Source of the DNA: Dicaeum eximium
Taxonomy: Eukaryota > Chordata > Aves > Passeriformes > Dicaeidae
Assembly (NCBI GenBank): GCA_013396995.1
Contig: VWZP01003839.1
Span: 3,016,378 to 3,080,377, forward strand
Length of the DNA stretch: 64,000 bases
Reading direction: 5' to 3'
Shown here: positions 26,441 to 38,340 of the stretch, piece after piece
Numbering within the stretch: the first letter of the stretch is position 1
Layout: each line of letters begins with the position of its first letter
Program-made: the position numbers and the translations under genes
The notes under the pieces: generated by a model
The model's database searches: none
Told to the model about the DNA's origin: nothing
The model's input: the letters and a program-made list of their open reading frames with translations, nothing else

Positions 26441-27100
26441 TTGAGCACCTTTGCGCAGCATTTCCCGCAGTTCCAGCGGGGTGGGAAGCGCTGGGCTGTG
26501 CTGGGATGCGCCCTCGTGAGCGGAGCGTGCCGAGCCTGCCGGAGCCACGAGCAGCGCCCGGCAGTGCGGACGGGAGCGGGCAGCTCCTCCCAGCCTCTCG
26601 GTAGAGAAATCGGTGCCAAAGCCCTGGAAGGCTGCCGTGCCAGGTGGAAGCACGCAAGGACAAATTTGTGTAATGCTGCGCCACGGGGACAGCTTGCCAG
26701 GAAAGCCAGCGCACGTCGCCCGAGGCTGGGCATAAACCTCTGCCTTCTTCTTGTCGGGAAGGAGTGCAGCTGTGAGTTCGGGGCCGCGGGGCAGAGCCGT
26801 GTGCCAGCTGTGAGTTCAGGAGCCCCGGAGCAGAGCCCGTGCCAGCTGTGTGCCAGCTGCGTGCCCGGAGCCGGGCGTGCTGCCGCCTGCCACCGCCCCA
26901 GCCCGAACCACGCGTTTGGCCGCCAGTCCCCGTCCCATCCCCACCGCCCCGCCGTGGAGCAATCATTTGCTTCTCACCTGAGAGCCTTAATGAAGCAATT
27001 GCGTTCTAACTGATGGGAATTAATTTTTTTTTTTTTAAAAGGAAGGTGAGTGCTCACGGATCGTCTCCCCGGCTAGGCAGGGGTGAGCTCATCCTCCGTG
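26441..27100. promoter_or_regulatory. Orphan CpG island
   Basis: Base composition changes abruptly to GC-rich with frequent CpG between about 26,450 and 26,960, against AT-rich flanks. Large frames stay open on both strands (190 codons each), as expected from GC-rich DNA, and neither resembles a protein. The island contains a 38-bp tandem duplication. It ends in an AT-rich block (26,960-27,035) with ATTAAT and AATTAATTT words and a GGAAGGTGAGTG donor-like site near 27,041-27,052. It may be a promoter of an unannotated noncoding RNA, a developmental enhancer, or a GC-rich fossil. No TATA box is evident. Confidence 0.5.
26771..26846 (+). repeat. 38-bp tandem duplication inside the CpG island
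   Basis: Two adjacent 38-bp units (26771-26808 and 26809-26846) each begin TGTGAGTTC and end GTGCCAGC, with a few differences between them. A shortened third unit (TGTGTGCCAGC) follows. Confidence 0.8.
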
Positions 27101-28095
27101 GAGCATCCAGCATATTGAAGAGGCAGAGTTGTGTTGGGCTTAGTTGGGAAATGTGATTGAGAGCACACAGCAGCTGCGTTCCCAGCCCAGTTTATTTTTT
27201 ATGGTTCCCATCCCCAACAGAGGACAATGGCTTCTGTTGCTCTTACAATCCATGAGAAGCTGGTGTTTGACAGTACACTCCCAACACTTCAGTTGTTTTT
27301 CTGTTTGGGTTTTTGTTTTACTGTCGTTAGGATTTTAGCTCTTTTTTGTTGTTGTTTTGGTTTTTTAAATTGCTTTCTCCCCTCCTCCACACTTCATTCT
27401 TTTGGTATAGGACTGCCACTCACCAGCTGTTCACAATTCCTTCACCCCTTCTGTTTTTCTGTACCACACTACCACGACATAAACTCAAAGCACATTTTAT
27501 TCCTTGCAGGAGGCTTTCCACACCCACTGAATATATTTAATAAAAATACTTTTCTCTCTCTTTCCTACCTTGGCAAAAAGTTAGTATATCTGTACTTCTC
27601 ACAAAATTCAGATTGACTAATCTATCATCCTCAAACTGCCTAAGTTTGATATCTTGTATGGTTTTAGATCCTAGAATGACTTATTCTTCTTTTCATAGAA
27701 CAAGCTTATCCACAAAGTGAGTACTCAGTAAGTACTTTTCAACAAAATTTTGCTCATCACCTCATAAATCTGATGTCTAATTCCCTGCTCTTTCCATTTT
27801 GCTTTCTGTAATAGGATTTTTTTTCTAGGCTAAAACTTGCCCAAAAGTCAGCACATTCACACATATCAGCAACTGGTACCCAAAAGACGAAAACTGGGAT
27901 GACATTGTGAAGCAATCAGTTACAGCAGAGCTGTCTGCTGAAGGAAGGAGAAGAGTTATCACTGGGAGATGTGCAGAGCATGGCAACTCCCACTGTTGCT
28001 AATGGGAGAAGAGGCTGCTGAACTCCTCTCAGGAATGTAGTTTCAATTTCTAATTGAGTTATTTGTTCACTTGTTAAAGAGCTCATCTCTTAGGG
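27101..28095. other. Intergenic, no gene seen
   Basis: T-rich sequence with short T and GTT runs around 27,290-27,370. No coding or RNA gene signal. Confidence 0.5.
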
Positions 28096-28267
28096 CAGTG
28101 ACTCTCAAAGACAATAATAGTGGCTACGTGCAGCCACCAGGGAATTCATTGCAGCCACAGGACAAAAACTTGCTCTGATTATTCTGTTGTTTTGATTTTA
28201 GCCATCAAGACTGTGGCTACCATCAATTTATTGTGATCACAAGTCCCAGCTCTTTGAGAGTTGCTGG
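28096..28267. mobile_element. Short non-autonomous DNA transposon candidate, hAT-like ends
   Basis: The left end reads CAGTGACTCTCAAAGA. The right end, read on the other strand, is CAGCAACTCTCAAAGA, so 14 of 16 bases match and form terminal inverted repeats about 170 bp apart. CAG followed by CTCTCAAA resembles the ends of hAT/Charlie-type elements. Internally a GTGGCT...AGCCAC hairpin and GTGGCTAC/GTAGCCAC subterminal inverted copies add to the symmetry. A clean 8-bp target duplication is not present (only TTAG recurs near each end), so the insertion must be old or the call wrong. Confidence 0.5.
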
Positions 28268-30880
28268 TTAGTCCTCTCTCTGTTTGAGGCTCTTGGAGCA
28301 GGAGTGCCCAAGGTGCAGTTTAATGGCCCGCATCAACTCATCTGCAAAGCCATTCTAACCCGCCTCATGTGTGTTCTGTCCCACATTGGCATTGTGTCCC
28401 ATGCTTTGAGGAGGAGCATGGACGGACTGCAGGGTGCTTTGTGGCTCCAGAGGAAGTGGGGATCCATCACACTGGCAGTTCATGTTTGCTCTCAGAGCTA
28501 GGGTCTGTCAGTCTCCACTCACAAGTGACCAGTGTCGCCTTCTGTCTAGGTTCCCTGCATGTTTGCATGGTTTGCATGTTCCAGGGGTATCCTTTGCCTG
28601 TGGAGCAACCTCACAGGCATCAGAACAACCCTAAAGCCTGTTTTACTAAGGAAACAGCCATGCCAGACTGTGTGTAAAAAAGACCCTAATCCAAGGGTCT
28701 CTCACAGCCAGATTGACTCAGGCCTAATCCTCTTGAAAAAAAGGTGCTACTGATCAGATGGCTTCTCTTTCACTGCTGATGGACAATGACAAAACTAAAC
28801 ACATCATACAAACACATTTTCCAAAGGCAAATTTGCAAAATTTAACAAAAAATATGCACATTATTTTTTATTAGTTTTACTACTTTCTTGTTTTTTCCCT
28901 TGGTGCTTATCCAGCTTCTGGAGAAGCCAGTGGACAAGGGGAATCAGGGGCATGTTTCTGTGATGGAAGCTGAGGGGCAATATTGCACAATGTACTATAC
29001 TGTTCCCTTACCATAACTGTTCCTCACATTAAAGAGTTTTTCTCCTGTAAATGTTCAGTTTTGTATTACTTTTGTATTATTTACCAGCATTACATCAAAC
29101 CCTCTGTTTTAACAGCCTCTATCTAAAGCCCAGCTCTGTAGAAGCATTTGCTTGTATGGCTTAACAAAAGACTTGCATGGGGTCCAAGACCTGCGAAAAA
29201 TAACCCAAAAGAGCAAAAGAAACTCAAGAACTTTGGATTTAACGAAAAACATTGACTGTGGACAAATATTAGTAATGTCCTAACAGTGAGATAAGAAGGT
29301 ATTGATTTGCTTCTGTATGAGAGCTGCTTGCAAAAGGAAAACAGGGGACCTCTGAAATTCCTGAGACATGACCAAGCAGTTAGTTGGAAACACTTCTCAC
29401 AAAAACTGCAGCCCAGGTGAAGCGAGGCATCCAGGAAAAGCTGCAGCTGAGCTGAGTAAATGCTGATGAAGGAAAGTCAACAACAACATGGGTAGTCCAG
29501 AAACAGCAGTTTCTAGGGAAATAGACTCTGCTCCTGGGTTTGGGGTTCTCCATAGGGAGAAGCTGGATGAGACTCCCTGTAGACGAGGTGAAGGCTCAGG
29601 ACCAGTGAAGCTTGGATAAGGAGATGCCAAAGGCTGAATTTGTTTTAGGAGGAGAGCTTGATCTCTCTGTCCTTCCTTGTGAACTCTTTCAGTGTTTGGG
29701 CAGATAGTCCAGGTGCATGTGCACAATCTGTGTAGGACATGTGCAGGGAGCTGGATGTGCTGTCCCTGTTTTGTGGATGCTGTGGGCTAGTATTTGATGG
29801 TGGGTGCATCCCAGACCACAGAACTGCAGCTTCACAATCTTCAACTGAGCAATTCCATCTTTATCCAGAAGAGCTTCTGCTTTCAGCACTGAAGGCAGCT
29901 TGCATAATGTGAAACTGCTGAAGGAAACCCAAAACCTAGAAGGTTTTTTCCACTACTAATACTTCAGTTCAAAAATGCACCAAGCCAAGAGCAGCATAAG
30001 GGCACAGAGCAGTAGCATGTGAATGCAATGTGAATGTGAGGGCATTCTCAGCTATGACATTATCTCCTCTGTTTCAGAAAGGATAAAGGTTTCTGGCATT
30101 TTAAGCCCAAATCTGATTTTACTAGGTCTGTTTTATCTTGAATTCACTGTTTTGCACCTATTTCTAGCACAGATACAACACGCCAATTAGAAGACACAGC
30201 TGTGCTGGAGAAACCAATGTGCAAAGTAACCGTGTGCTCTGGCTAACACCAGGCACAAGGGAGAGGCATGGCAGCTTGTTTCTGAGCTTATCCTAAATCC
30301 TTTGCTCCTCCAGAAGTACCAAGGGCTTGTGGTCGAAGCTGGGTTTCTTCCAGGTGAGGAGGGCACTGGGGTATGGAGCCAGCTCTGGCAATTCCCCAGG
30401 GTTCATCTGCACAAGCAGAAGGGTTGCAGCAAGCCTGCCCTTTCACACGAGGGAGGGAGCTAGGGGGTGCAGCCTCAGTGCTTGTCAATCCATAGCTGTG
30501 TGACAATATTTTATGCTTCTCTGGCAGATCTGATATGATCAGCTTTGTTTTCAAGTACTGCTGCGGAGATTTGTCATCAATTTCTTCATTGCGTCGTCAC
30601 TCTGTCCTCCTCCCCTCCCTGCCCTCTGCCCCCTTATTGGTGCCCCTCCACCTTCCCCCTGCTCAATTGCACTCAACAAGACATTCTGAATTTTCCATAT
30701 CTATTTTTTTTTGATTTTCCCCCCTCTTTTGTCTTCTGGTAACAGCGTTTGGCATTTCCCGGACAGCCCGTACTCCATAAGGCCTCAGTGTCTGAATACG
30801 AGGACGGCTTGAACGTTGCCTGCTGAGACTGAAGAAGAACTTGAGTTAAAATAATCCTCTCTTTTGTTCCGCTTGGGTTG
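28268..30880. other. Intergenic, no gene seen
   Basis: No supportable gene. Several short frames occur on both strands around 28.3-28.7 kb and 29.4-29.9 kb, without domain similarity that I recognise. Confidence 0.5.
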
Positions 30881-30884
30881 CTTT

Positions 30885-31260
30885 TTGTTTGCCTGACAGA
30901 TGTTCGGCCCCTGTGCGTGTGCAAGGAGCGGCTCCTCCGCCGGGCCCTCTGATCCGCCAGCTTATTGATTTCTGCCTATCTGTGCGGCTTGTCTCCAGCC
31001 CTTACAGATGCGAGGGCTGGGGCGGCAGCCCCTCTCCTTCACACACAAATAGGGCAATCCTCTATTGTGAGGGGGCCAGCGGAGGAGAGCGAGCCTCGCT
31101 CCCCCGTGAGCCATTGTGACAAATTCGGGCGGGTTTTGGGGGGCAGAGGGGAGATAGGCGTGAAGCACCGAGGCTGCGTTCTGACAGCTTGTGACGCTGC
31201 TGCACAGGTGCCTGAGGAAACGGGGAGGAAGCGGCTGAGGGCACGAAGGCCTCTGAGCTT
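30885..31260. promoter_or_regulatory. Second orphan CpG-rich island
   Basis: A compact GC-rich, CpG-containing block. It contains two ATTGTGA words (31064-31070 and 31113-31119), which fit the reverse of the SOX-type ACAAT core. They flank a 15-bp near-palindrome (GAGCGAG C CTCGCTC, 31087-31101). No long open frame with family similarity is present. This could be an enhancer or a noncoding RNA promoter. That reading is inferred from composition and motifs only. Confidence 0.45.
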
Positions 31261-34200
31261 TGCACTGTGCCTGTGTGTTAGCTCAAGTTCATATTTCAGT
31301 CATTTTACTAGGGAATGTAAGGATCAAAAAAAAATCTTGAAAACCGCAGCTTTGCTCTGCTCCTCCTAAATGGCACTGCTGTCCACTGCTCCAACTTTCA
31401 CTGACTGGACTAACCACGCAGTGGCTGTATGCAAGACTTCCATCTTGCAGTTAGTGGCCTTGTAAGCCACATGTAATAATACTTTTCTTCTAACTTGCTT
31501 TTTTTTGTTTGTTTTGGCTTGATTTTCTGCCTCCTGTGAAGTGTGTCAAGGTGCTCTGCAAGAGAAGCACGCTACAGACCTGTATCCACATTTTGGCATA
31601 CAGTTGCAGGCTCACTTTGCTGCTGACAGCAGCTTGGCTTTTGTTTAACCCTTGACATAAGTCTGCAGAGGTCTGACCTGTCAGCAGCTCTAGCGCTCTG
31701 GATGGAGTGTGGAAAAGGAGGCAGTTGTTGTGCCGCACTCAGCTGTCTCCCCTGGTTAAGCCCATGTCCCTGGAAAGCAGTCAGGGTGCGTGCTGCCCAT
31801 CACATCCCTGCGACAGCAGCTCCTCACTGCTGTCTGTGACACATGTGCATAGGGGATGCACTCCCAAGGAACACCCCTTTCTCTGGGGCTGGGACAAAGA
31901 CCGTAAGAGCAGCTCCAGCGTGTTTATCTCCCACCCTGCCAACCTTTTTGCACCTACAGTCAGCTCGCTGTCTGCAGAGCAGCTTTTCTACTCTGTGCCA
32001 AGTTGCTCTGCCTTGTCTTCCCTCTCTCTGAAGCACATCATTTGTTGCTGTGCATGTCAGAATCTCCAGAGCTATAACTCTGTGGTGGCCAGGAATAGCA
32101 CACATCCTTTGGCTTCACTGATGCTACCAGACACTAGGTTGTCATTTACTGCCACAGTAGCTGGGCACCGGTTTATTGAAAACTACCTAGTTATGTGTTA
32201 ATGACCTGCTGCTTGACAGAATATTTTACCCCACAGAAACGAATACAGACACGTTAAGTGTTGTTCTTTGCTCACAAGGGTTGGGGTAGCTCAGTTTGGA
32301 CTTGTTAAAGCAAAATTCCCACTCTGACATGTTGTGGTCTGTTGGATCATACTGAGAGGCAGTCAAGAGCTGGCAGAGGTACTTCACACGGTGTCAAGTG
32401 ATTTATACTAACATGAAGATCAGGCAGAGGGTTTTCAGCCTGTGGTGGTCTGCGTTGTAGCTCCAGCTATGTTATGGTTACTGGATCTGAGACAGAAACC
32501 ACAGTATGGTGCCTCAGTCCTCGGTCGATGCTTCCCACCAGCAGCTTACTGGGACAGGGCTTCAGTCAGAGCTGATGGCAAAGGAGGTGGCTCTGTGTAA
32601 TATCCCTTTGAATGATGACTAGCAGTAGGCTGGGAAGAGAGGCTTGGACAGCATATATGGGGCAGAATAGACGCTCCACAGTCACATGAGCCCCTGCTGC
32701 CTGCAACCTTCTCAGTGTACTACAGCATCATGGGGTCCCTTCACTCTCATGAGTAACAGGAACAAAGAGTCCTCTCAGCATCAGCTCAAGTCTTGAGATT
32801 TCCTGTTATGATCTGTGTGTCATGCAGTCCAAGAGGTGTGTGTTTATGGGTGTTTAATTTAGGGAAATAACTTTGACAAGCCACAGTGAGTTCTGTAACT
32901 AGCATCTTTCATTACTCTGTTAGTTTTGGATCCTCCTTGACACATGTAAAAATAAGGCAAAGTGGTTCCTTTGGAAAGAAGAGCTTTGGGAAATGCTCTC
33001 TGATTTGACAAGCAGGACCTTGCCATGCCTGTGGGACCTTCTATTTGATGTCTCTTTCAGCATCAGCAGGAGAGGAATTGTAACCACTGAGAACTGCTCA
33101 ATGCACACACTGCAAAGGAAATTTTATCTTGGGAGCACCACCCAAACACTCCATTGATTGGATTGTGTCCCAGTGACATTTAAGGTGTTGGGCTCAACAT
33201 GCCGAAAACAAGTGAGACCTTGCCTGTAGCAAGCTGTGGGGATGGCCAAACTCCTAGTTCAAACCAGGAGGGACAGAAGGTGATGTATGAACTGGTACCC
33301 AAGGGAGGATGAAGAGACAAAATTCCAAAATCCCTTGATCCTCTGCAGGAATCACACCTGTAAGTCAGGGTGTGGAGTGATAAAAATTGCCTCTGGATTT
33401 CAGGGAGCAAATGCCTTGTGGGTGTAGGTGGATCAGTGAATACAGCCCTGTGTATCAGTTGGTATCTGTAGGACAGCGTAAGGCACTGCCTGGCACAAGT
33501 GATTTTATACATGTACATTTTTGCAAAGGCCATGCTATAACTCCCTGTAGCTCTCTTGGACCAATAATACAGTGGGAATTATGTATAGCAGATGTATTTC
33601 ATCGATGGTACCTGGAACCCAAGCTGTGTCCATGCTGAGTGTTAGAAAGGGAAAAATGGGTATTTAGATTAATTCCTTTCACTTGTTTCTGCTTTACTCT
33701 CACTGCCCTTCCCCTTGCTCCACAGCCTGTGGGTGATGTTGTTGTTTGCAGGGCTGTGTGCGAGCTATTCTGTGACTTTTCTTTAATAGCAGTTCTTTGA
33801 AATTCTGCTGCTCCTGTAATGGGGGTTGAGCGCGGTTGCGTCACTGTTGTGATGGTCTGTCAAGCCATCTAATTGGTTTGTCTCATTAAAACTTATAATG
33901 GGCGTTTACAAGGCAGCAGTCCTGTAGTCCAACACTGTAGCTGGAGCCACGCTGGCTGACCAAGCGCTTGCACGTGGGTTTTGGGATGTGGATGTGGATG
34001 GAAAACTGTGCCTCTCGTGAATTCACCCCACAGCTCCTAAGATAAAGCTTGAATGTATCAGGCCACCTCTGATTTCGCCTTCTCTGTAGTGAGACTAACT
34101 GGAGGAATTCACTTAAATCCAACAAACAGGTGGCTTTTAATCTCCAGTTCAGAGCCCAGACTGCTGGGATCTCAAACAGGACACTCAAGGGCCATCCATT

Positions 34201-34634
34201 AGTTGCTGTTGGATAGCTTGGCTGGTTGGATGTTCTTTTGTTGGCAAGAGTGTGAGGAGGAAATGGTGCAAGAAAAGGGCAGATTTGTGTAGCCCCTGAT
34301 AGAAACTAAATTCTTGGGGTAGTTCCAAAATGCATTTTGGCTTTGAGTGAAAACATTCATGAAAACAACCCTCTACCTGTGCAGGTCAAAATATTACTTG
34401 AAACATGGCAAGTGCATTCTCTTATGAGAAGTCTATTTTTTATTTTATTTTTAATCTGAGCCAACTAGTCAAAAGAACCTTGCTTGCTTCAGGAGTCTGA
34501 TTAATTGTCCTTTTTTAAATTTAAATTGCAATGATGACTTCTGGCAGCATAGTTAAATTTTATCTGAGATCACAAATTAGAGTTCAGAGCTCTAGGTTTG
34601 TGCAGAGAATAAGTGTAGCTTTTCTGCTAACACT
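31261..34634. other. Intergenic, no gene seen
   Basis: Unique sequence of average composition. The longest frame (31707-32201, plus, 164 codons) shows no domain and lies in sequence that is open by chance in several frames. Confidence 0.5.
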
Positions 34635-34667
34635 GGGCTTAAACTAAGCACAGGGCTTAAACTAAGC
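34635..34667 (+). repeat. 18-bp-period direct repeat
   Basis: GGGCTTAAACTAAGC occurs at 34635-34649 and again, unchanged, at 34653-34667. This is a small local duplication. Confidence 0.85.
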
Positions 34668-37600
34668 CACCAGAACCTCCTGTTAAATGTTTGTCCAGGA
34701 ATTTTATGGGTTAAATTAGGCATGTGATTGCCAAGTTATAGATACTGCTTTGGCCACTGTAACTTCCCAGGTGTTCAGAGAAGAGCATCTTGTCTGTTTG
34801 GTGCTTCACTGTGTTTGATGGAGAGTGTCCCTTTGGCAGAGAAGCATCTTAACAGAGGTGGAGGGCACCACAGCCACTGACTTTAAAGGCTGTAGAGCCA
34901 AACAAAATACATTGAGTGGTTTAGATGTAACAGCCTGCACTGAATCAAGAGTCTCTATTGAAGGCTGTAAGCTCAACAGCTCTGCACTGAGGGCTTGGAG
35001 AAACGAGGGGGAAACAAGGTCTCCTAGTTCCTGTGGAAATGCTTTTGTCTGCAATCAAGCTATGTACCAGCTGAAAACACTTTGCATCACCCTTTAAAAT
35101 GTTTTCACTTCAAATTTTGTGGGTTAGCTCAGGGTAAGCACTACTCTTGGCTTTTCATAAAAACCTAGACTTTGTGACTTATTTTTAAATCAGAGAATGA
35201 AAACACATTGCATGGCCCTTCCAAAGACAAATTATCTTTAATTTTTAGAAATCTCATCTAATTGTCATTAATCATGCCATCTCCTGTGCTAATAAGATGG
35301 AGGCATGGAATGGAATGCCATTCCAGCTCAGGCAGCTGTTGTGCATGTCAACCAGTTTCAAAACGCTTGGCAAAAGTTGTAAATGCAGTTCTAATGAGAT
35401 CGGCTTGTCTGCAACTAGCAAACACATACCAGCCGCACCAAAATGTTTGTTTGCTGTGGGACTAAGTGGAGATTGTGTTAACTGTTCTGCATTCAAGGGT
35501 ACATGTCAAGAAAAGTTCAGATCAAGCACAAGGCAGTGACACTGGAATGCAGCTTTCTCCAGAACAGTCACTTATATAAACCCTGAAAAAAAGCCTCCAC
35601 CTCAGTTCATGGTTTTTGTTGTGCGTGGGGGGCGTTCCCCCATCAGGACTCTTGACTTTCTGGTATCTCAGTGCATGAGGTTGTCTGCAAAGGCTGCATA
35701 AGCAAGCTACAAACAGTAGTGTGTTTGTAGCTTGTAGGGATGTTTGAGGATGGGCTCCTGGTAGGGGACCAACTTCCAAGGCATTCTACAGCATCTCTTA
35801 CCTGACAGGTGTCCCCAGCTGGTTATGCCTCCATCAGCTGCCCAGGTTGGAGAGGAGGTGCTCAGCTCAGCCACGCAGGGGCTCCAGTGTGGGAGTGTAG
35901 CCTTGAAAGAGCAATGAGCAGCTGGATCATCCACCCAGCCTGACTGCCAAGCTCATCACAGCCAGTTCCACAAAGCCTAGTTAAACAGAGGATTGGTCCA
36001 GAGGGGCTGCAATCCTGTTCAGCTAAGCCACCTCAGTGGGCCAGCCGCTGTGGATGTCACATACCCACACCTGGGTGGGCAGCTAGGTGAATCAGCCCAC
36101 TGGTGATTCTTCTTGTAGAACCATCAAGGATATCACCAAACCTGGGCAGCTGCAGAAAGCTAAGCAACAGAAATATCTATGTTTCAGAGAAGCCAAGTTT
36201 CAGGAAAGTCAACAGCACTTTACCTCAAACATGAAGTATCTATGTAACAACGCAAGCTTCGACACCTTGTCCCTTTTCCTCAGCACAAAAGGGAATCCTG
36301 TTTTTTAACTTTCCTTTTATGGTTCTTTGAGCTTAAGTACAAAGGACTGGTTAAATTTCTGGTACCGTGACTACTCTCTTGCCAGTAGCCCTTTAATCTG
36401 TGTCTTGTGCCAAAGAATATTAATTATTGTAGGCTACAGTGAAGTCCATCCCTACCCCCACTTGAGCCTCTGAAATGAACAGTGAAGTTGAACTTTGCCA
36501 GCAACTGTTAGGAAAGGGGCCAAGAACAGCCTAACAGGAAAGATACTCTGGATTTTTTGTTTGTTTTTTCTGCTAAACGATGTTTTTGTAATTATGAATA
36601 CTTTGTTGAAATTGCTTGGAAAAGGAAGTCCACAGAAAATGGTCCATACAATTAAACTAACTACATATTAGTGTTGAAAGCATATAAAACTGGTCTCACT
36701 CTGTTGCACTCACACAGACAAAACCCCTTCTCAGAAGGAATTTGGCTTGAGAAGAGAGATCTGGAGACAAATCTTAGTTAACTTCAGGCCCATGTGCCTT
36801 ATTGTCTGGTTTATGACTGCCCCAAATGGCCTAAAAGCAAAGGACATTCACACTAAACAAAAGCAAGGGCTGAAAGAAAGAGAAAAGAGGAATTTGAAAG
36901 CTGTCATTTCCAAATCCCTTCTACTCAAAAGTTGGATCCTGACTTCTGATAAGGAACCCTGAATAAGGCAGCAGTTACTTTCTGCCCCTAAAAACTATCT
37001 TCATCTAGACTGCAGAGAAGCAGGATTACTTTATTTTGCCTGGATACAAGTGAATGCTGCTTTAATGAGTCCCCACCTGCTTCTGCCATAAGTTTAGGTT
37101 TGTAGAACCCCGAATTGCTAAATATAGAGGAAAAAATTGCCAAAGCAGCTTTCTAGGATGTATGATTACAGGGTATCAAAAAAGGTTTATCAAATGTGGA
37201 AAATTACAACTTTGTTCCCCAAATTAATAAATACTGAAGAATATAAAGGAGTAACATGTAGCAGGACCACCTGAAACTACTGTACTTCATATAGTGTTTT
37301 ATAATTTCCATTTAAATGGTTTTCTCTAGTCAGCAGCCTGGTCCTGGCTGGCTCCCATCACACTAAGGCATATGTAGTGTTACAGGCATATCTCAGTGTA
37401 AAAGGAAAAATGTCACCCTACAGTGAGAATGCTTGTATTTGTTTTATATAACATCTTATGATTCAGCCTCAAGAAAGTATTGGTTTTAGTTAAAAGAAAA
37501 TTAAACTTACCCCTGACTGATATAGTGAACTAAGCTTTTAGAATCACATATGCAATATTTATGTCCTGTCAAGCACTTTCACTTTCCATAGTAACAAGCC

Positions 37601-37829
37601 TCCTCTCCGGTATGTAAAATGGATTTGATGCATAAACAATATTGCTGAAAACACATCCAAAATTAATAAAGAAGACTTTGCTTTACAAAACTAGTTTTTA
37701 AGGCTGATTGTGACCTTGTACAGTCCCTTACACAAGCAAGGGTATGCGGCCATTTGGCTGAGATCAAAATAAAGCCTCCCATCTCCTCAATGAACAGTCC
37801 CACAAAGCGCAATACAGTGGGACACTGGG
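34668..37829. other. Intergenic, no gene seen
   Basis: No supported gene, RNA or repeat family. Short frames are scattered and overlap on both strands. Confidence 0.5.
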
Positions 37830-38050
37830 AAGTGTGTATGGCTATTTCCACCCACCCCGCGGGGAATTGTGCCGAGACCTGCGACAGCAAGCAGCTATTG
37901 CCACCTTAGGGCGGCCCTTAGTACTGCTGCAGGTGAAGCGGAGCTGCCTACTCCTGCTCTTGTTGTACACCCTTAGAGCTAAAAGTGCTCGCTCCAAGGT
38001 TATTCCAGTCCTGCAGCGCACCCCTCTCTCGAAAGGCACACACGTTTAAA
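37830..38050. promoter_or_regulatory. Small CpG-bearing block
   Basis: A local rise in CpG (CCCCGCGGGG, GGGCGGCCC, CTCTCGAAAG words) inside otherwise CpG-poor DNA about 2.7 kb beyond the PSMB1 3' end. It is too small and weak to call a promoter firmly. Confidence 0.25.
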
Positions 38051-38301
38051 ATTAATAAAACGTTTTCAAGATGAACATTTTTGCTCTCTCGTTCTCCTAC
38101 ATGAAATTGTATTAAAGATGTCTAATCCCCATCCAAGTAGATCTGCCAAACCCAGCCCTTTGCTTCTAGCACCCCTATGTGGCATTGTCACATTGGTTTT
38201 GCCTAGCTGCACCTCTGTAGCCTGCCTAGACAGTTCTGTAACCAAGTTCCAAAATGCTTCATAAACTGTTAGTTTACACTGTAGACACAGCACTAGATGA
38301 A

Positions 38302-38340
38302 TACATGTTTTACATGTTTTTATATGTTTTAGATGTTTTA
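38302..38340 (+). repeat. Degenerate ~10-bp tandem repeat
   Basis: Four imperfect units of the type TACATGTTTT run in tandem. Confidence 0.7.

Noticed and set aside
26394..27013. Two 190-codon open frames, one on each strand
   Set aside because: They overlap in the same CpG-rich block, are rich in Arg/Pro/Ala/Gly, and resemble no family. Long frames are expected where stop codons are rare.
31707..32201. 164-codon plus-strand frame
   Set aside because: Other frames are also open here and no domain is visible.
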